DNA from: Nonomuraea gerenzanensis
GTDB taxonomy: Bacteria > Actinomycetota > Actinomycetes > Streptosporangiales > Streptosporangiaceae
DNA length: 64,000 bases
Reading direction: 5' to 3'
Assembly (NCBI RefSeq): GCF_020215645.1
Contig: NZ_CP084058.1
Location: 2,418,001-2,482,000 of the forward strand
Positions 56,225 to 64,000 of the stretch are shown here, one piece after another (the first letter of the stretch is position 1; every line of letters begins with the position of its first letter). A model generated the notes under the pieces. It was not told the origin of the DNA. It did not search any database and saw only the letters and a program-made list of their open reading frames with translations. The position numbers and the translations under genes were made by a program.

Positions 56225-58129
56225 TCAGGACAGCTCGGCCCCCAGCGCGGCCTTCGTCAGCTCCGCCTGCCTCCTGATCTGCCCCAGCACGATCGCGTTG
56301 ACCCCCTTGGCCTCGAACGTGGCGACCATCTCGTCCATCACCGCGTTCGCCCGCACCATGTCCCCCTGCCGCGCCTCCGCCCTGGCCAGCCGCCGCATCG
56401 CCAGGTTCAGCGTGATGTTGTCGATGCTCGCGTCCCGTGCCACGGCCGTCAGGTGCTCGATGCCCTGCTTGGGGTCCGGCGGGCGGACGCGCAGCCGGTT
56501 GCCCGGCGTCAGCTCCTTGAACTCCCGCTCGGCGTTGAGCCCCTTGACCAGCCGGGCGTAGACGGCCAGCGGGTGGTCGCCGTACCGCTCGATGACCTCG
56601 TCCAGGGCCTGGTTGCCCGCGCGCAGCGCCGGCGAGTCGGAGCCCATCAGCGAGAACAGCTTGCCCTGGTCCTCGCCCAGCATCAGCTCGGCCACCAGGT
56701 GGTCCTCGCGGCTGACGGGCAGGCGCACCCTGATCGGGCAGGCGGGGGAGACGATGCGGGAGCCGTCGGCGGCGATGTACTGGGCGCGGATCTGGTACTC
56801 GCCGGGGAGCTGGAAGTAGTGGCCGTCCCGGCCGTGCCCGATGTAGGCGCTGCGGTAGATGGCCGGGTTGCCCGGGTCCAGGCGGATCTCGGGGGAGGTG
56901 TCCACGCAGTGCCGCATCATCGGCCGGTACAGCACGGTCCTGCCGCCCGGCTGGGTGATCGAGACCTGGGTGAACTCGGTGTCGGGGTGCAGGTGGCCGT
57001 GCGTGGTGCGCGGCTCGGCCACGTACGCGAGCTTGAGCTCCAGCACGACGGGCTCGCCCAGCTCGTACGACTCCTTGGCCCGCAGCTCCAGCCGCAGCCC
57101 CGAGCGGTCCTCGACCGGCTGCTCGAAGGGGTCGATCTCGGCGGCGCCGGTGCCGAAGGCGTTCGCCCCCATGGCGACGTCGCGGTAGAAGCCGTGGCGC
57201 AGGTGGATCAGCTCGGCGTCGGTGAACTGGAAGGGGAAGGCCGCCCAGTAGCCCTGCTCACCGCCGGGGCGGTAGTTCTGCACGTAGTTCATCCAGGACA
57301 GGTCGCCGAAGCCGCCGTTGGGGCCGAGGGGCTGGGGCGGGGTGGCCAGGTTCTTCTGCCAGGAGTGCAGCAGGTTGAAGGCGTGGCCGAGCTCGTGCAC
57401 GTACGTCCGTAACTGCGCCCGCTGCGCCTGTGGCGTGTCACCCTTGATCGCGTCGTAGAAGACCGCGGCCCCCTGCCGCTGGTGCGCGTCGTTGTAGTCG
57501 AACATGATCCCCCGGTAGCCGCCCGTGTGCTTGCCGGCCACCAGCAGCCACAACCGCCACGCCACCGCGTCACCGAACGCGCTGAAGTGCCGCGACATCG
57601 CGTGGTGCAGCTCCGCGTCGTCCCACGCCAGGTCCAGCCCCGACCCCTCGACCGGGATGACGCCCGGCTCGGCCACGGTCAGCTCGATGCCCGCCTCCGC
57701 GTACGCCGACACCAGCGTCAGCTCCCTGGCGGGCGACCCGGCCGGCCCCGGCAGCGTCCCGGTGCGGTAGGCCACGAACGGCAAAGTCCCGACCACGGAG
57801 TCCTGCTCCAGCAGCACGCTGCGGAAGTGCGGCGAGACGAACGTGACCTGGTAGGTGCGCCCGGCGACGGCGGCCGTCCCCGACTCCCCGGTGATCGTGA
57901 TGCTCACGTCGCGCACCGGGGGGGCGAACGTGAAGTCCCCGGCCCCCTGGATCAGCCCGGCCTGCACGGTGGGGGCGTGGACCACGAACGAGCCGACGTA
58001 GGAGGTGGTCGCCCCGGCGACGGTGAACAGGTCGCCGCTCACCCGGTGCATGGGCCTGGCCCCGTCGACGTCGATGCGCAGCGCCAGCCGGGAGTCGCCG
58101 TCCTGTCCCTGGTACAACCCGCTGATCAT
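56225..58129 (-). CDS. Zinc metallopeptidase-like protein of unknown role
   Basis: 634 aa. The N-terminal 220 residues look like beta-rich domains (MISGLYQGQDGDSRLALRID; VRDVSITITGESGTAAVAGR). A zinc-protease motif HELGHAFNLLHSW lies at about residues 244-256 (HExxH plus a downstream His), with a downstream SWMNY that could be the Met-turn. A beta-sandwich-like region (FTQVSITQPGGRTVLYRPMM) and a C-terminal helical repeat region (VMDEMVATFEAKGVNAIVLG) follow. There is no signal peptide, which is unusual for this sort of protease. GGGAG precedes the ATG. No named family recognised; neighbours give no substrate clue. Confidence 0.75.
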   Translation of the reverse strand: MISGLYQGQDGDSRLALRIDVDGARPMHRVSGDLFTVAGATTSYVGSFVVHAPTVQAGLIQGAGDFTFAPPVRDVSITITGESGTAAVAGRTYQVTFVSPHFRSVLLEQDSVVGTLPFVAYRTGTLPGPAGSPARELTLVSAYAEAGIELTVAEPGVIPVEGSGLDLAWDDAELHHAMSRHFSAFGDAVAWRLWLLVAGKHTGGYRGIMFDYNDAHQRQGAAVFYDAIKGDTPQAQRAQLRTYVHELGHAFNLLHSWQKNLATPPQPLGPNGGFGDLSWMNYVQNYRPGGEQGYWAAFPFQFTDAELIHLRHGFYRDVAMGANAFGTGAAEIDPFEQPVEDRSGLRLELRAKESYELGEPVVLELKLAYVAEPRTTHGHLHPDTEFTQVSITQPGGRTVLYRPMMRHCVDTSPEIRLDPGNPAIYRSAYIGHGRDGHYFQLPGEYQIRAQYIAADGSRIVSPACPIRVRLPVSREDHLVAELMLGEDQGKLFSLMGSDSPALRAGNQALDEVIERYGDHPLAVYARLVKGLNAEREFKELTPGNRLRVRPPDPKQGIEHLTAVARDASIDNITLNLAMRRLARAEARQGDMVRANAVMDEMVATFEAKGVNAIVLGQIRRQAELTKAALGAELS

Positions 58130-58192
58130 GGGAGCTCCCTGGGGGATCGCTGGGGGTTACACCGGGGAGACTTCTCCGACGGGCAGGCCCTG

Positions 58193-58405
58193 TCAACGAC
58201 TCCCGCGAACTTGGAGCGCCCCCAGCAACTCCTCGGAGGCCCTGGTGATCGCCTCGACGGCCCGGTCGAACGCCTCGGCGTTGTGCGAGGCGGGCGCGCG
58301 GAACCCGGAGATCTTCCTGACGTACTGCAGCGCCGCGGCCCGCACGTCCTCCTCGGTCACGCTCTCGGTGTACGGCGGGCGGAGGGTCTTGATGCTTCTG
58401 CACAT
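58193..58405 (-). CDS. DUF2277 family protein
   Basis: 70 aa: MCRSIKTLRPPYTESVTEED, then VRAAALQYVRKISGFRAPAS and a helical C-terminus. The MCRxIK start and the AALQxVRKxSGF block match DUF2277, a small family of unknown function. It begins four bases after the IclR stop and is followed by the metallopeptidase-like gene on the same strand, so it may be the link of a longer transcript. Confidence 0.88.
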   Translation of the reverse strand: MCRSIKTLRPPYTESVTEEDVRAAALQYVRKISGFRAPASHNAEAFDRAVEAITRASEELLGALQVRGSR

Positions 58406-58409
58406 GCCA

Positions 58410-59150
58410 CTAACCGTAATATCCGATGCGCTGGCTTATCTCCCGCGCGCCGGAGACGAGCGCGGCGCCGACCTCCGCCAGCCGGTCGGGCGTCAGCCGG
58501 TAGGACGGCCCCGAGGCGCTGACCGCGGCCACCACCGCGCCGTCGGCACCCCTGATCGGCGCCGCCACCGCGTTCAGCCCCACCTCCAGCTCCTCCACCG
58601 TGGCGGCCCAGCCGCGCTGCCTGATCTCCTCCAGGCGCAGCTCCCGTGGCGTGGTGATGGTGTGCGGCGTGTACCGCTCCAGCTCGGGGCCGAGCTGGAG
58701 CACGCCGTGGGCCAGCAGCACCTTGCCGCTGGAGGTGGCGTGGGCGGGTGTGCGCTGCCCGACCCAGTTGTGGCCGCTGATCGCCGCCGGGCCGCGCACC
58801 TGGCTGACGTTGACCGCGTCGCCGCCGCGCCCCACCGCGATGTTGACGGTCTCGCCGATCTCCTCCGCCAGCCGCAGGCACACCGGGCGGCTCTCGCGCG
58901 ACAGGTCGAGCTGCGCGGTGGCGGCCCCCGCCAGCCGTACGACGCCGAACCCGAGCCGGTAGCGCCCCCGCTCGCCGGTCTGCTCGACCAGCCCGCCCTG
59001 CTCCAGGGCCGCCAGCAGCCGGAACGCCGTGGACTTGTGCACGTCGAGCGACGCGGCCAGGTCCGTCACCCGGGTGGCCCCGTCACGGGCCAGGATCTCC
59101 AGGATCGCGATGGCACGGTCGACCGACTGCACCGACGTGCTGTTGCCCAT
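58410..59150 (-). CDS. IclR family transcriptional regulator
   Basis: 246 aa. HTH TSVQSVDRAIAILEILARDG, then VTDLAASLDVHKSTAFRLLA; the effector domain has SSGKVLLAHGVLQLGPEL and GGVNAVAAPI-type blocks (here VGLNAVAAPIRGADGAVVAA). IclR proteins usually control catabolic genes next to them. It lies nine bases after a second iclR gene that is coupled to glcF. Confidence 0.93.
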   Translation of the reverse strand: MGNSTSVQSVDRAIAILEILARDGATRVTDLAASLDVHKSTAFRLLAALEQGGLVEQTGERGRYRLGFGVVRLAGAATAQLDLSRESRPVCLRLAEEIGETVNIAVGRGGDAVNVSQVRGPAAISGHNWVGQRTPAHATSSGKVLLAHGVLQLGPELERYTPHTITTPRELRLEEIRQRGWAATVEELEVGLNAVAAPIRGADGAVVAAVSASGPSYRLTPDRLAEVGAALVSGAREISQRIGYYG

Positions 59151-59159
59151 GGCGCAACT

Positions 59160-59900
59160 CTAGCCGGGGCCGAGCTCGTTGCCGAAGTCCAGCGCGATCT
59201 TGCGCATGCGCTCGGCCAGGTCGTCGCGGTTCAGCGCGTCGATCCGCTCGGCAGGGCCGGACACCGACATCGCGGCCACCACCCGGTCGCCGTCCTGCAC
59301 GGGCACGGCCAGGCAGTGCACGCCCAGCTCCTCCTCGCCCAGGTCCATGGCCCAGCCGCGGCTCCTGACCAGCCCCAGCTCGGCGAGCATGGCCGACACG
59401 TCGGTGATCGTGTTGGGGGTGCGGCGCGGCATGCCGGTGCGCTCGAACACGGCCACCGCCTCGGAGGCGGGCCGCCCGGCCAGCAGCACCTTGCCCACCG
59501 CGGTGCTGTGCGGCAGCACCCGCCGCCCCACCTCGGCGAACATCCGCAGCCTGCGCGGCGAGGGCACCTGCGCCACGTAGACGATGAAGTCGCCTTCGAG
59601 CACGGCCAGGTTCGCGGTCTCGCCGGACAGCTCCACCATCCTGGTCAGGTACGGCTGCGCCCACTCGCCGACCATGCTCTGCGCGATGCCGCCCAGCCGC
59701 ACCAGGCCGCCGCCCAGGGCGTAGCGCCGATCGGACTCCTGGCGGACGTAACCGCGGGCGAGCAGCGTCTGCAGCAGCCGGTGGATCGTCCCGTACGGCA
59801 GCCCGGTCCTGGCGGCGATCTCCGACAACCCGGCTTCGCCGCCGTGCTCGGCCAGCGCTTCGAGCACGTCCAGCGCCCGCTCCACGGACTGCACACTCAC
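59160..59900 (-). CDS. IclR family transcriptional regulator (glc operon)
   Basis: 246 aa. HTH VSVQSVERALDVLEALAEHG, then LSEIAARTGLPYGTIHRLLQ; effector domain HSTAVGKVLLAGRPASEAVA and VHCLAVPVQDGDRVVAAMSV. The GTG start overlaps the glcF stop (GTGA). It is the probable glycolate- or glyoxylate-responsive regulator of the aceB-glcDEF operon (inference from position). Confidence 0.93.
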   Translation of the reverse strand: MSVQSVERALDVLEALAEHGGEAGLSEIAARTGLPYGTIHRLLQTLLARGYVRQESDRRYALGGGLVRLGGIAQSMVGEWAQPYLTRMVELSGETANLAVLEGDFIVYVAQVPSPRRLRMFAEVGRRVLPHSTAVGKVLLAGRPASEAVAVFERTGMPRRTPNTITDVSAMLAELGLVRSRGWAMDLGEEELGVHCLAVPVQDGDRVVAAMSVSGPAERIDALNRDDLAERMRKIALDFGNELGPG

Positions 59901-61099
59901 AGCGTCACCCCGCGCAGCGAGGCGTCCAGCACCTCGGCCGTGTGCGCCACCCTGATCGTGGCGCCGGCGCGCCGCATGGCGGCGGCGATCTGCATCGTGC
60001 AGCCCGGGTTGGCGGAGACCAGCAGCTCGGCGCCGGTCGTGCCGACCGCCGTGGCCTTCCTGTCGCCGAGGTCGCGCGCCGCCTCGGGCTGCAGCAGGTT
60101 GTACGTGCCCGCCGACCCGCAGCAGATGGCCGACTCGGGGATCTCGCGCAGCTCCAGCTCGGGGATCGCGCTCAGCAGCTCGCGCGGCTGCGCCCGCACC
60201 CCCTGGGCGTGGGCCAGGTGGCAGGCGTCGTGGTAGGCGACGCTGAGCGGCAGCGGGTGCCGCTTGGCCACGGGGCCCAGCTCGGCCAGGTACTCCGACA
60301 GGTCCACGACGCGGAACGCGGGCTCGTACCCCAGCAGCTCGGCGTACTCCTTCATGGAGGAGCCGCACCCGGCGGCGTTCACCACGACGGTGTCCACCCC
60401 GGCCCGCTCGAACGCCCTGACCGTCCGCGCGGCCAGCCGCCTGGCCTGCCCGTCGCGTCCGGAGTGCACGCTGAGCGCCCCGCAGCAGCCCTGCTCCGGC
60501 GGGACGACCACGTCGCAGCCCTCCAGCGCCAGCACCCGCGCGGTGGCCGCGTTCACCTGCGGGAAGAACTCCCGCTGCACGCACCCGAGCAACATCCCCA
60601 CCGTGGCCCGGCGCTCGCCCCTGGCCCTGACCAGGCGCGGCAGGCGCTGCCTGCGCCGCACGCGCGGCGCCAGCGCGGCCATGGCGCCCAGGCTCGGGTT
60701 CGCGCGGGTGAGGAACGGCGCCATCCGCTCCGCCAGCCACATCGTCGGGCGCAGCAGCCGCAGCCGCCGCGGGTAGGGGAACAGGCTGAACACGATCCCG
60801 CGCACCGCCCGGTCCTCGGGCTCGCGCACGTGCTGCCGCTCCACCTCGACCCTGGTCAGCTCGATCAGCCGGTCGTACTGCACCCCCGAGGGGCAGGCGG
60901 TCACGCACGCCATGCAGCCCAGGCAGGCGTCGAAGTGCCCGGCCATCTCGGGCGTCATCGGGGTGCCCTCGACGTGCTGCTTCATCAGGTGGATGCGCCC
61001 GCGCGGGGAGTCCATCTCCTCGCCCCACAGCGCGTACGTCGGGCAGGTCGGCAGGCAGAACCCGCAGTGCACACAGTCGTTGATCAGCTTCGGGTCCAT
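59897..61099 (-). CDS. glcF: Glycolate oxidase iron-sulfur subunit
   Basis: 400 aa. Two 4Fe-4S clusters: CVHCGFCLPTCPTY and CLGCMACVTACPSG. Two CCG domains follow (EQGCCGALSVHSG; AICCGSAGTYNLL), which bind the further cluster or electron acceptor. It passes electrons from the GlcD/GlcE flavin to the quinone pool. ATG at 61099 has GGGAGG six bases upstream and overlaps the glcE stop by one base. Confidence 0.95.
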   Translation of the reverse strand: MDPKLINDCVHCGFCLPTCPTYALWGEEMDSPRGRIHLMKQHVEGTPMTPEMAGHFDACLGCMACVTACPSGVQYDRLIELTRVEVERQHVREPEDRAVRGIVFSLFPYPRRLRLLRPTMWLAERMAPFLTRANPSLGAMAALAPRVRRRQRLPRLVRARGERRATVGMLLGCVQREFFPQVNAATARVLALEGCDVVVPPEQGCCGALSVHSGRDGQARRLAARTVRAFERAGVDTVVVNAAGCGSSMKEYAELLGYEPAFRVVDLSEYLAELGPVAKRHPLPLSVAYHDACHLAHAQGVRAQPRELLSAIPELELREIPESAICCGSAGTYNLLQPEAARDLGDRKATAVGTTGAELLVSANPGCTMQIAAAMRRAGATIRVAHTAEVLDASLRGVTL

Positions 61100-62259
61100 C
61101 AGATGCCTCCCACGAACCGTCCGGGAGACATCCTGCGCCCGGGGTCGAACCGTTCCTTGACCCGCCGCATCAACGGCAGCCCGCTCACCTGCCCCCACCG
61201 GTCGAGCCCGTCGTACGGGGCGGCGAGCACGTGCACCCGCGCCCGTTCGCGCAGCCGCGCCACGGCGGCGGCCAGCTCGTCCTCGGCCAGGTCCCGACAC
61301 GGCGTCAGCAGCACCCGTCCTGCGGCGAGCGAGCCCCGCAGCGCCAGCCCGGTCGCCGCCACCTCGTCGAGGACGGCCCCGGCGTCCGCCGGCAGGAACC
61401 GCGCCTCGGCCAGCACCTCGTCGCCTTCGATCAGCCCCCACCAGGACGGCCGCTCGCGGGTGACGGCGCCCCCGGTCAGCTCCCGCAGCGCGGCGGCCCT
61501 GGCCTCGGCCGTCGTGCCCTCCACCAGCACCGCCAGCGTGAGCGGCCCGGCCGGATCCGGCCAGTCCACCTCGATCGCGCTCGGCTCGGTCTGCGAGGCC
61601 GCCAGCGCCGCCGCGGCCGGGGCCGCCTCGGCGCGGTCCAGCCCGGCGACGACCCAGCGGCGGTCGGCGGGCAGCGGGTGCAGGCGGAACGTGGCCTCCG
61701 CGATGACGCCGAGCGTGCCGTACGAGCCGGTGAACAGCTTGCCCAGGTCGTAGCCCGCGACGTTCTTGACCACCTTGCCGCCGGAACGGGCGATGGTCCC
61801 GTCGGGCAGCACCACGGTGATGCCGATGAGCAGGTCGCGCGCGGTGCCGTAGCGGAAGGAGCGCGGGCCGGGCAGCGCGGTGGCCAGCGTGCCGCCGACT
61901 GTCGTGCCCTCGCTGAACGGCACGTCGAGCGCCAGCTCCTGCCCCTTGTCCGCGAGCGTGCCCGCCAGCGCGTCCATGGTCACCCCGGCCTGCGCGCGCA
62001 CCACCAGGTCGCCCGCGGCGTGCTCCAGGATCTCGTTCATGCAGCACAGGTCGAGCAGCACGTCGCAGCGCTCGGGCGGCGGGCCCCAGTGCAGCTTCGT
62101 GCCGCCGCCGGCGGGCACCACCGCCAGGTCCCGCTCCGCGCAGGCCCGCAGCACGGCCGCGATCTCCTCGACGGTCTCCGGCAACGCCACCCAGCGGGGC
62201 AGCACGCCGCGGACGGCGTCGCCCGCGCCCGCCTGCCTGACCGTCACCCCCTCGATCAA
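61099..62259 (-). CDS. glcE: Glycolate oxidase FAD-binding subunit
   Basis: 386 aa FAD_binding_4 protein, shorter than GlcD and with a divergent C-terminus, as usual for GlcE. Visible: ETVEEIAAVLRACAERDLAV, PAGGGTKLHWG, FSEGTTVGGTLATALPGP and SGGKVVKNVAGYDLGKLFTG. Start is a TTG overlapping the glcD stop (TTGA), with GGAG seven bases upstream. Confidence 0.94.
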   Translation of the reverse strand: MIEGVTVRQAGAGDAVRGVLPRWVALPETVEEIAAVLRACAERDLAVVPAGGGTKLHWGPPPERCDVLLDLCCMNEILEHAAGDLVVRAQAGVTMDALAGTLADKGQELALDVPFSEGTTVGGTLATALPGPRSFRYGTARDLLIGITVVLPDGTIARSGGKVVKNVAGYDLGKLFTGSYGTLGVIAEATFRLHPLPADRRWVVAGLDRAEAAPAAAALAASQTEPSAIEVDWPDPAGPLTLAVLVEGTTAEARAAALRELTGGAVTRERPSWWGLIEGDEVLAEARFLPADAGAVLDEVAATGLALRGSLAAGRVLLTPCRDLAEDELAAAVARLRERARVHVLAAPYDGLDRWGQVSGLPLMRRVKERFDPGRRMSPGRFVGGI

Positions 62260-63698
62260 AACTGCTCCGCCTTCCCCGACTCGACCAGCGGGTGCACGCC
62301 CTTGCGCACGCCCGGCACCTCGCCGCACAGCCGCGGGGTGGGGAACACCTTGCCAGGGTTGGCCAGCCCCCGGGGGTCGAACGCGCACCGGACGAGCTGC
62401 ATGGTGTCCAGGTCGTCCGCGCTGAACATCTTCGGCATGTATCGGGACTTGTCCACGCCGACCCCGTGCTCGCCGGTGATCGAACCCCCGTGCTCGATGC
62501 ACAGGTCGAGGATCGCCCCCGACACCACCTCGGCCCGCTCGCCCGCCCCCGGCTCCTCGTCGTCGAACAGCACCAGCGGGTGCAGGTTGCCGTCGCCGGC
62601 GTGGAAGACGTTGGCCACCCTGATGCCGTGCTGCGCCGAGAGCCGGTCGATGGCGGCCAGCACGGCGGGCAGCGACGTGCGCGGGACCACGCCGTCCTGC
62701 ACGATGTAGGCCGGGCTGATGCGGCCCACGGCGGCGAACGCCGACTTGCGGCCCTTCCAGATCGCCGCCCGCTCGGCCGGGTCGGCCGCCACACGCAGCT
62801 CGAACGCGTTCGCGCAGATCTCCTGGAGCCGGGCGAACTGCCGCGCCACCTCCTCCGCCGGCCCGTCCAGCTCCACGATGAGCACCGCGCCGGCGCCCTC
62901 GGGGTAGGAGCAGGCCACCGCCGCCTCGGCCGCCTCGATGGCCAGCGCGTCCATCATCTCGATCGCGGCCGGCACGATGCCCGCCCCGATGATCGCCGAG
63001 ACGGCCTGCCCGCCCTGCTCGATGCTCTCGAACGCGGCCAGCACCGTGGTCACCGCCTCCGGGGCGCGGCACAGCCGTACCGTGATCCTGGTGGCGATGC
63101 CCAGCGTGCCCTCCGAGCCGATGAACGCCCCCAGCAGGTCGTAGCCCGGGTCCATGCGGTCGAGCGTGACCAGGTCGCCGTCGGGCGTGACGATCTCGCA
63201 GGCCTCCACGTGGTTGACGGTGAAGCCGTACTTCAGGCAGTGGGCGCCGCCGGAGTTCTCCGCGACGTTGCCGCCGATCGAGCAGACCTGCTGGCTGGAC
63301 GGGTCGGGCGCGTAGTAGTAGCCGCGGTCGCGGACAGCCTCGGTGATGGCCAGGTTCGTCACGCCGGGCTCCACCACCGCGCGGCGGTTGGGCAGGTCGA
63401 TCTCCAGGATGGCGCGCATCTTCGAGGTGACGATCAGCACGCCGTCCTCGCGCGGGAGCGCGCCCCCCGACAGGCCGGTGCCCGAGCCCCTGGCCACGAA
63501 GGGCACGCCGTGCTCGTTGCACAGCCGGACCACCCGGGCGACCTGCTCGGCCGTGCCCGGCAGCACGACCACGCCGGGGGTCGCCCGGTGGTAGGTGAGG
63601 CCGTCGCACTCGTACGTACGCAGGCGCACCGGGTCGGTGATCACCGAGTCGCCCGGCAGGAACGAACGCAGAGCCGCTACGAGCGTGTCCATCATCAT
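62256..63698 (-). CDS. glcD: Glycolate oxidase subunit GlcD (FAD-linked oxidase)
   Basis: 480 aa flavoprotein that oxidises glycolate to glyoxylate. FAD domain: PGVVVLPGTAEQVARVVRLC, ARGSGTGLSGGALP, SIGGNVAENSGGAHCLKYG, FIGSEGTLGIATRITVRL. C-terminal FAD_oxidase_C domain: FHAGDGNLHPLVLFD, SITGEHGVGVDKSRYMP, DPRGLANPGKVFP. D-lactate dehydrogenases share this plan, but the adjacent glcE and glcF support glycolate oxidase. Three ATGs in a row (63698, 63695, 63692) could serve as start. It follows aceB by eight bases. Confidence 0.95.
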   Translation of the reverse strand: MMMDTLVAALRSFLPGDSVITDPVRLRTYECDGLTYHRATPGVVVLPGTAEQVARVVRLCNEHGVPFVARGSGTGLSGGALPREDGVLIVTSKMRAILEIDLPNRRAVVEPGVTNLAITEAVRDRGYYYAPDPSSQQVCSIGGNVAENSGGAHCLKYGFTVNHVEACEIVTPDGDLVTLDRMDPGYDLLGAFIGSEGTLGIATRITVRLCRAPEAVTTVLAAFESIEQGGQAVSAIIGAGIVPAAIEMMDALAIEAAEAAVACSYPEGAGAVLIVELDGPAEEVARQFARLQEICANAFELRVAADPAERAAIWKGRKSAFAAVGRISPAYIVQDGVVPRTSLPAVLAAIDRLSAQHGIRVANVFHAGDGNLHPLVLFDDEEPGAGERAEVVSGAILDLCIEHGGSITGEHGVGVDKSRYMPKMFSADDLDTMQLVRCAFDPRGLANPGKVFPTPRLCGEVPGVRKGVHPLVESGKAEQF

Positions 63699-63706
63699 CC
63701 GATTTT

Positions 63707-64000
63707 CTACGGCATCTCGGCGTAGGCGGGAAGAGTCAGGAACTCGGCGAAGTCGTCATCCAGCGCCACTTCCTTGAACAGCGCCGTCGCCTGCGCGAAC
63801 AGCTTCTCGTCGTAGCCGGGCTCCATGGCGATCTTGGCGACCTCCTCGGTGATGATCCGCTCGACCAGGTCCTTGGTCACCTGCTGGCCCGTGTCGGCCA
63901 GGGTGATGTCGTTGTGGATCCACTGCCAGATCTGCGAGCGCGAGATCTCGGCCGTGGCGGCGTCCTCCATGAGGTTGTGGATGGCCACCGCGCCCAGCCC
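63707..64000 (-). CDS. aceB: Malate synthase A (partial, N-terminus beyond window)
   Basis: The last 97 residues are visible: GLGAVAIHNLMEDAATAEIS, then QIWQWIHNDITLADTGQQVT and LFKEVALDDDFAEFLTLPAY. This is the C-terminal domain of malate synthase A, which condenses glyoxylate and acetyl-CoA to malate; the catalytic Asp region is around MEDAATAE. It runs off the right edge. It lies immediately upstream of glcDEF on the same strand, so glycolate oxidation and glyoxylate assimilation are co-transcribed. Confidence 0.93.
   Translation of the reverse strand, partial: GLGAVAIHNLMEDAATAEISRSQIWQWIHNDITLADTGQQVTKDLVERIITEEVAKIAMEPGYDEKLFAQATALFKEVALDDDFAEFLTLPAYAEMP

Overview
This 64 kb window is chromosomal DNA from a very high-GC actinomycete. 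The strongly GC-biased third codon positions, the frequent GTG/TTG starts and the block recA-recX ... gluABCD-miaB ... miaA-dapF all point to the Actinobacteria. The gene repertoire suggests the Streptosporangiaceae (Nonomuraea-like), but that assignment is an inference. I see no tRNA, rRNA, insertion sequence, prophage or CRISPR array.

Layout. (1) 1-8.3 kb: a minus-strand operon of a dipeptide/oligopeptide ABC importer, a gamma-glutamyltransferase homologue and a TauE/SafE exporter (cut by the left edge). It sits behind a FadR-type GntR regulator, and the two promoters share a TTGTATAC operator-like site. (2) 8.3-11.8 kb: a TetR-ABC ATPase-ABC-2 permease operon and a possible gene remnant. 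(3) 12-16.8 kb: a 1575-aa Lhr helicase. (4) 16.9-23.2 kb: VOC protein, small genes, DUF3046, recA (LexA and PafBC-type promoters), an unusually long recX, and RNase Y. (5) 23.2-29.6 kb: a minus-strand glutamate-type uptake operon gluABCD, a second binding protein and an S9 peptidase. (6) 29.7-41 kb: miaB, two divergent single-pass membrane proteins, a PEP mutase/isocitrate lyase-like protein, a LigB-like protein, rnz, ogt, miaA, dapF, an SCO6745-like protein and a TPR-like protein. (7) 41-43.9 kb: an SDR oxidoreductase, a regulator and an acetyltransferase. (8) 44-50.9 kb: an operon for dimethylglycine and sarcosine oxidation (dmg-soxB-soxD-soxA), with a SoxG-like domain fused to the end of SoxA. 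(9) 51-56.2 kb: two exported nuclease-like proteins, a PepSY protein, a two-component system and another EEP-family protein. (10) 56.2-64 kb: a metallopeptidase-like protein, DUF2277, two IclR regulators, glcFED (glycolate oxidase) and the end of malate synthase.

How the parts fit. Dimethylglycine and sarcosine oxidation gives glycine and C1 units. Glycolate oxidase plus malate synthase would carry two-carbon acids into central metabolism through glyoxylate. The peptide importer, gamma-glutamyltransferase and TauE-like exporter could form a glutathione or gamma-glutamyl-peptide utilisation unit.

Two themes go beyond ordinary annotation. First, GC-rich tandem repeats are abundant: an 18-bp minisatellite in about 15 identical copies after miaB, in-frame 36-bp repeats inside Lhr and the S9 peptidase, repeats in the RecX extension, and three arrays that duplicate the stop-codon region of a gene. 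Second, many genes carry a TANNNT -10 hexamer six to eight bases before the start codon, the layout of leaderless transcripts. A third point is a pair of nearly identical 11-bp-spaced direct-repeat sites in front of the PepSY gene and the gene divergent from the response regulator, which look like that regulator's operators.
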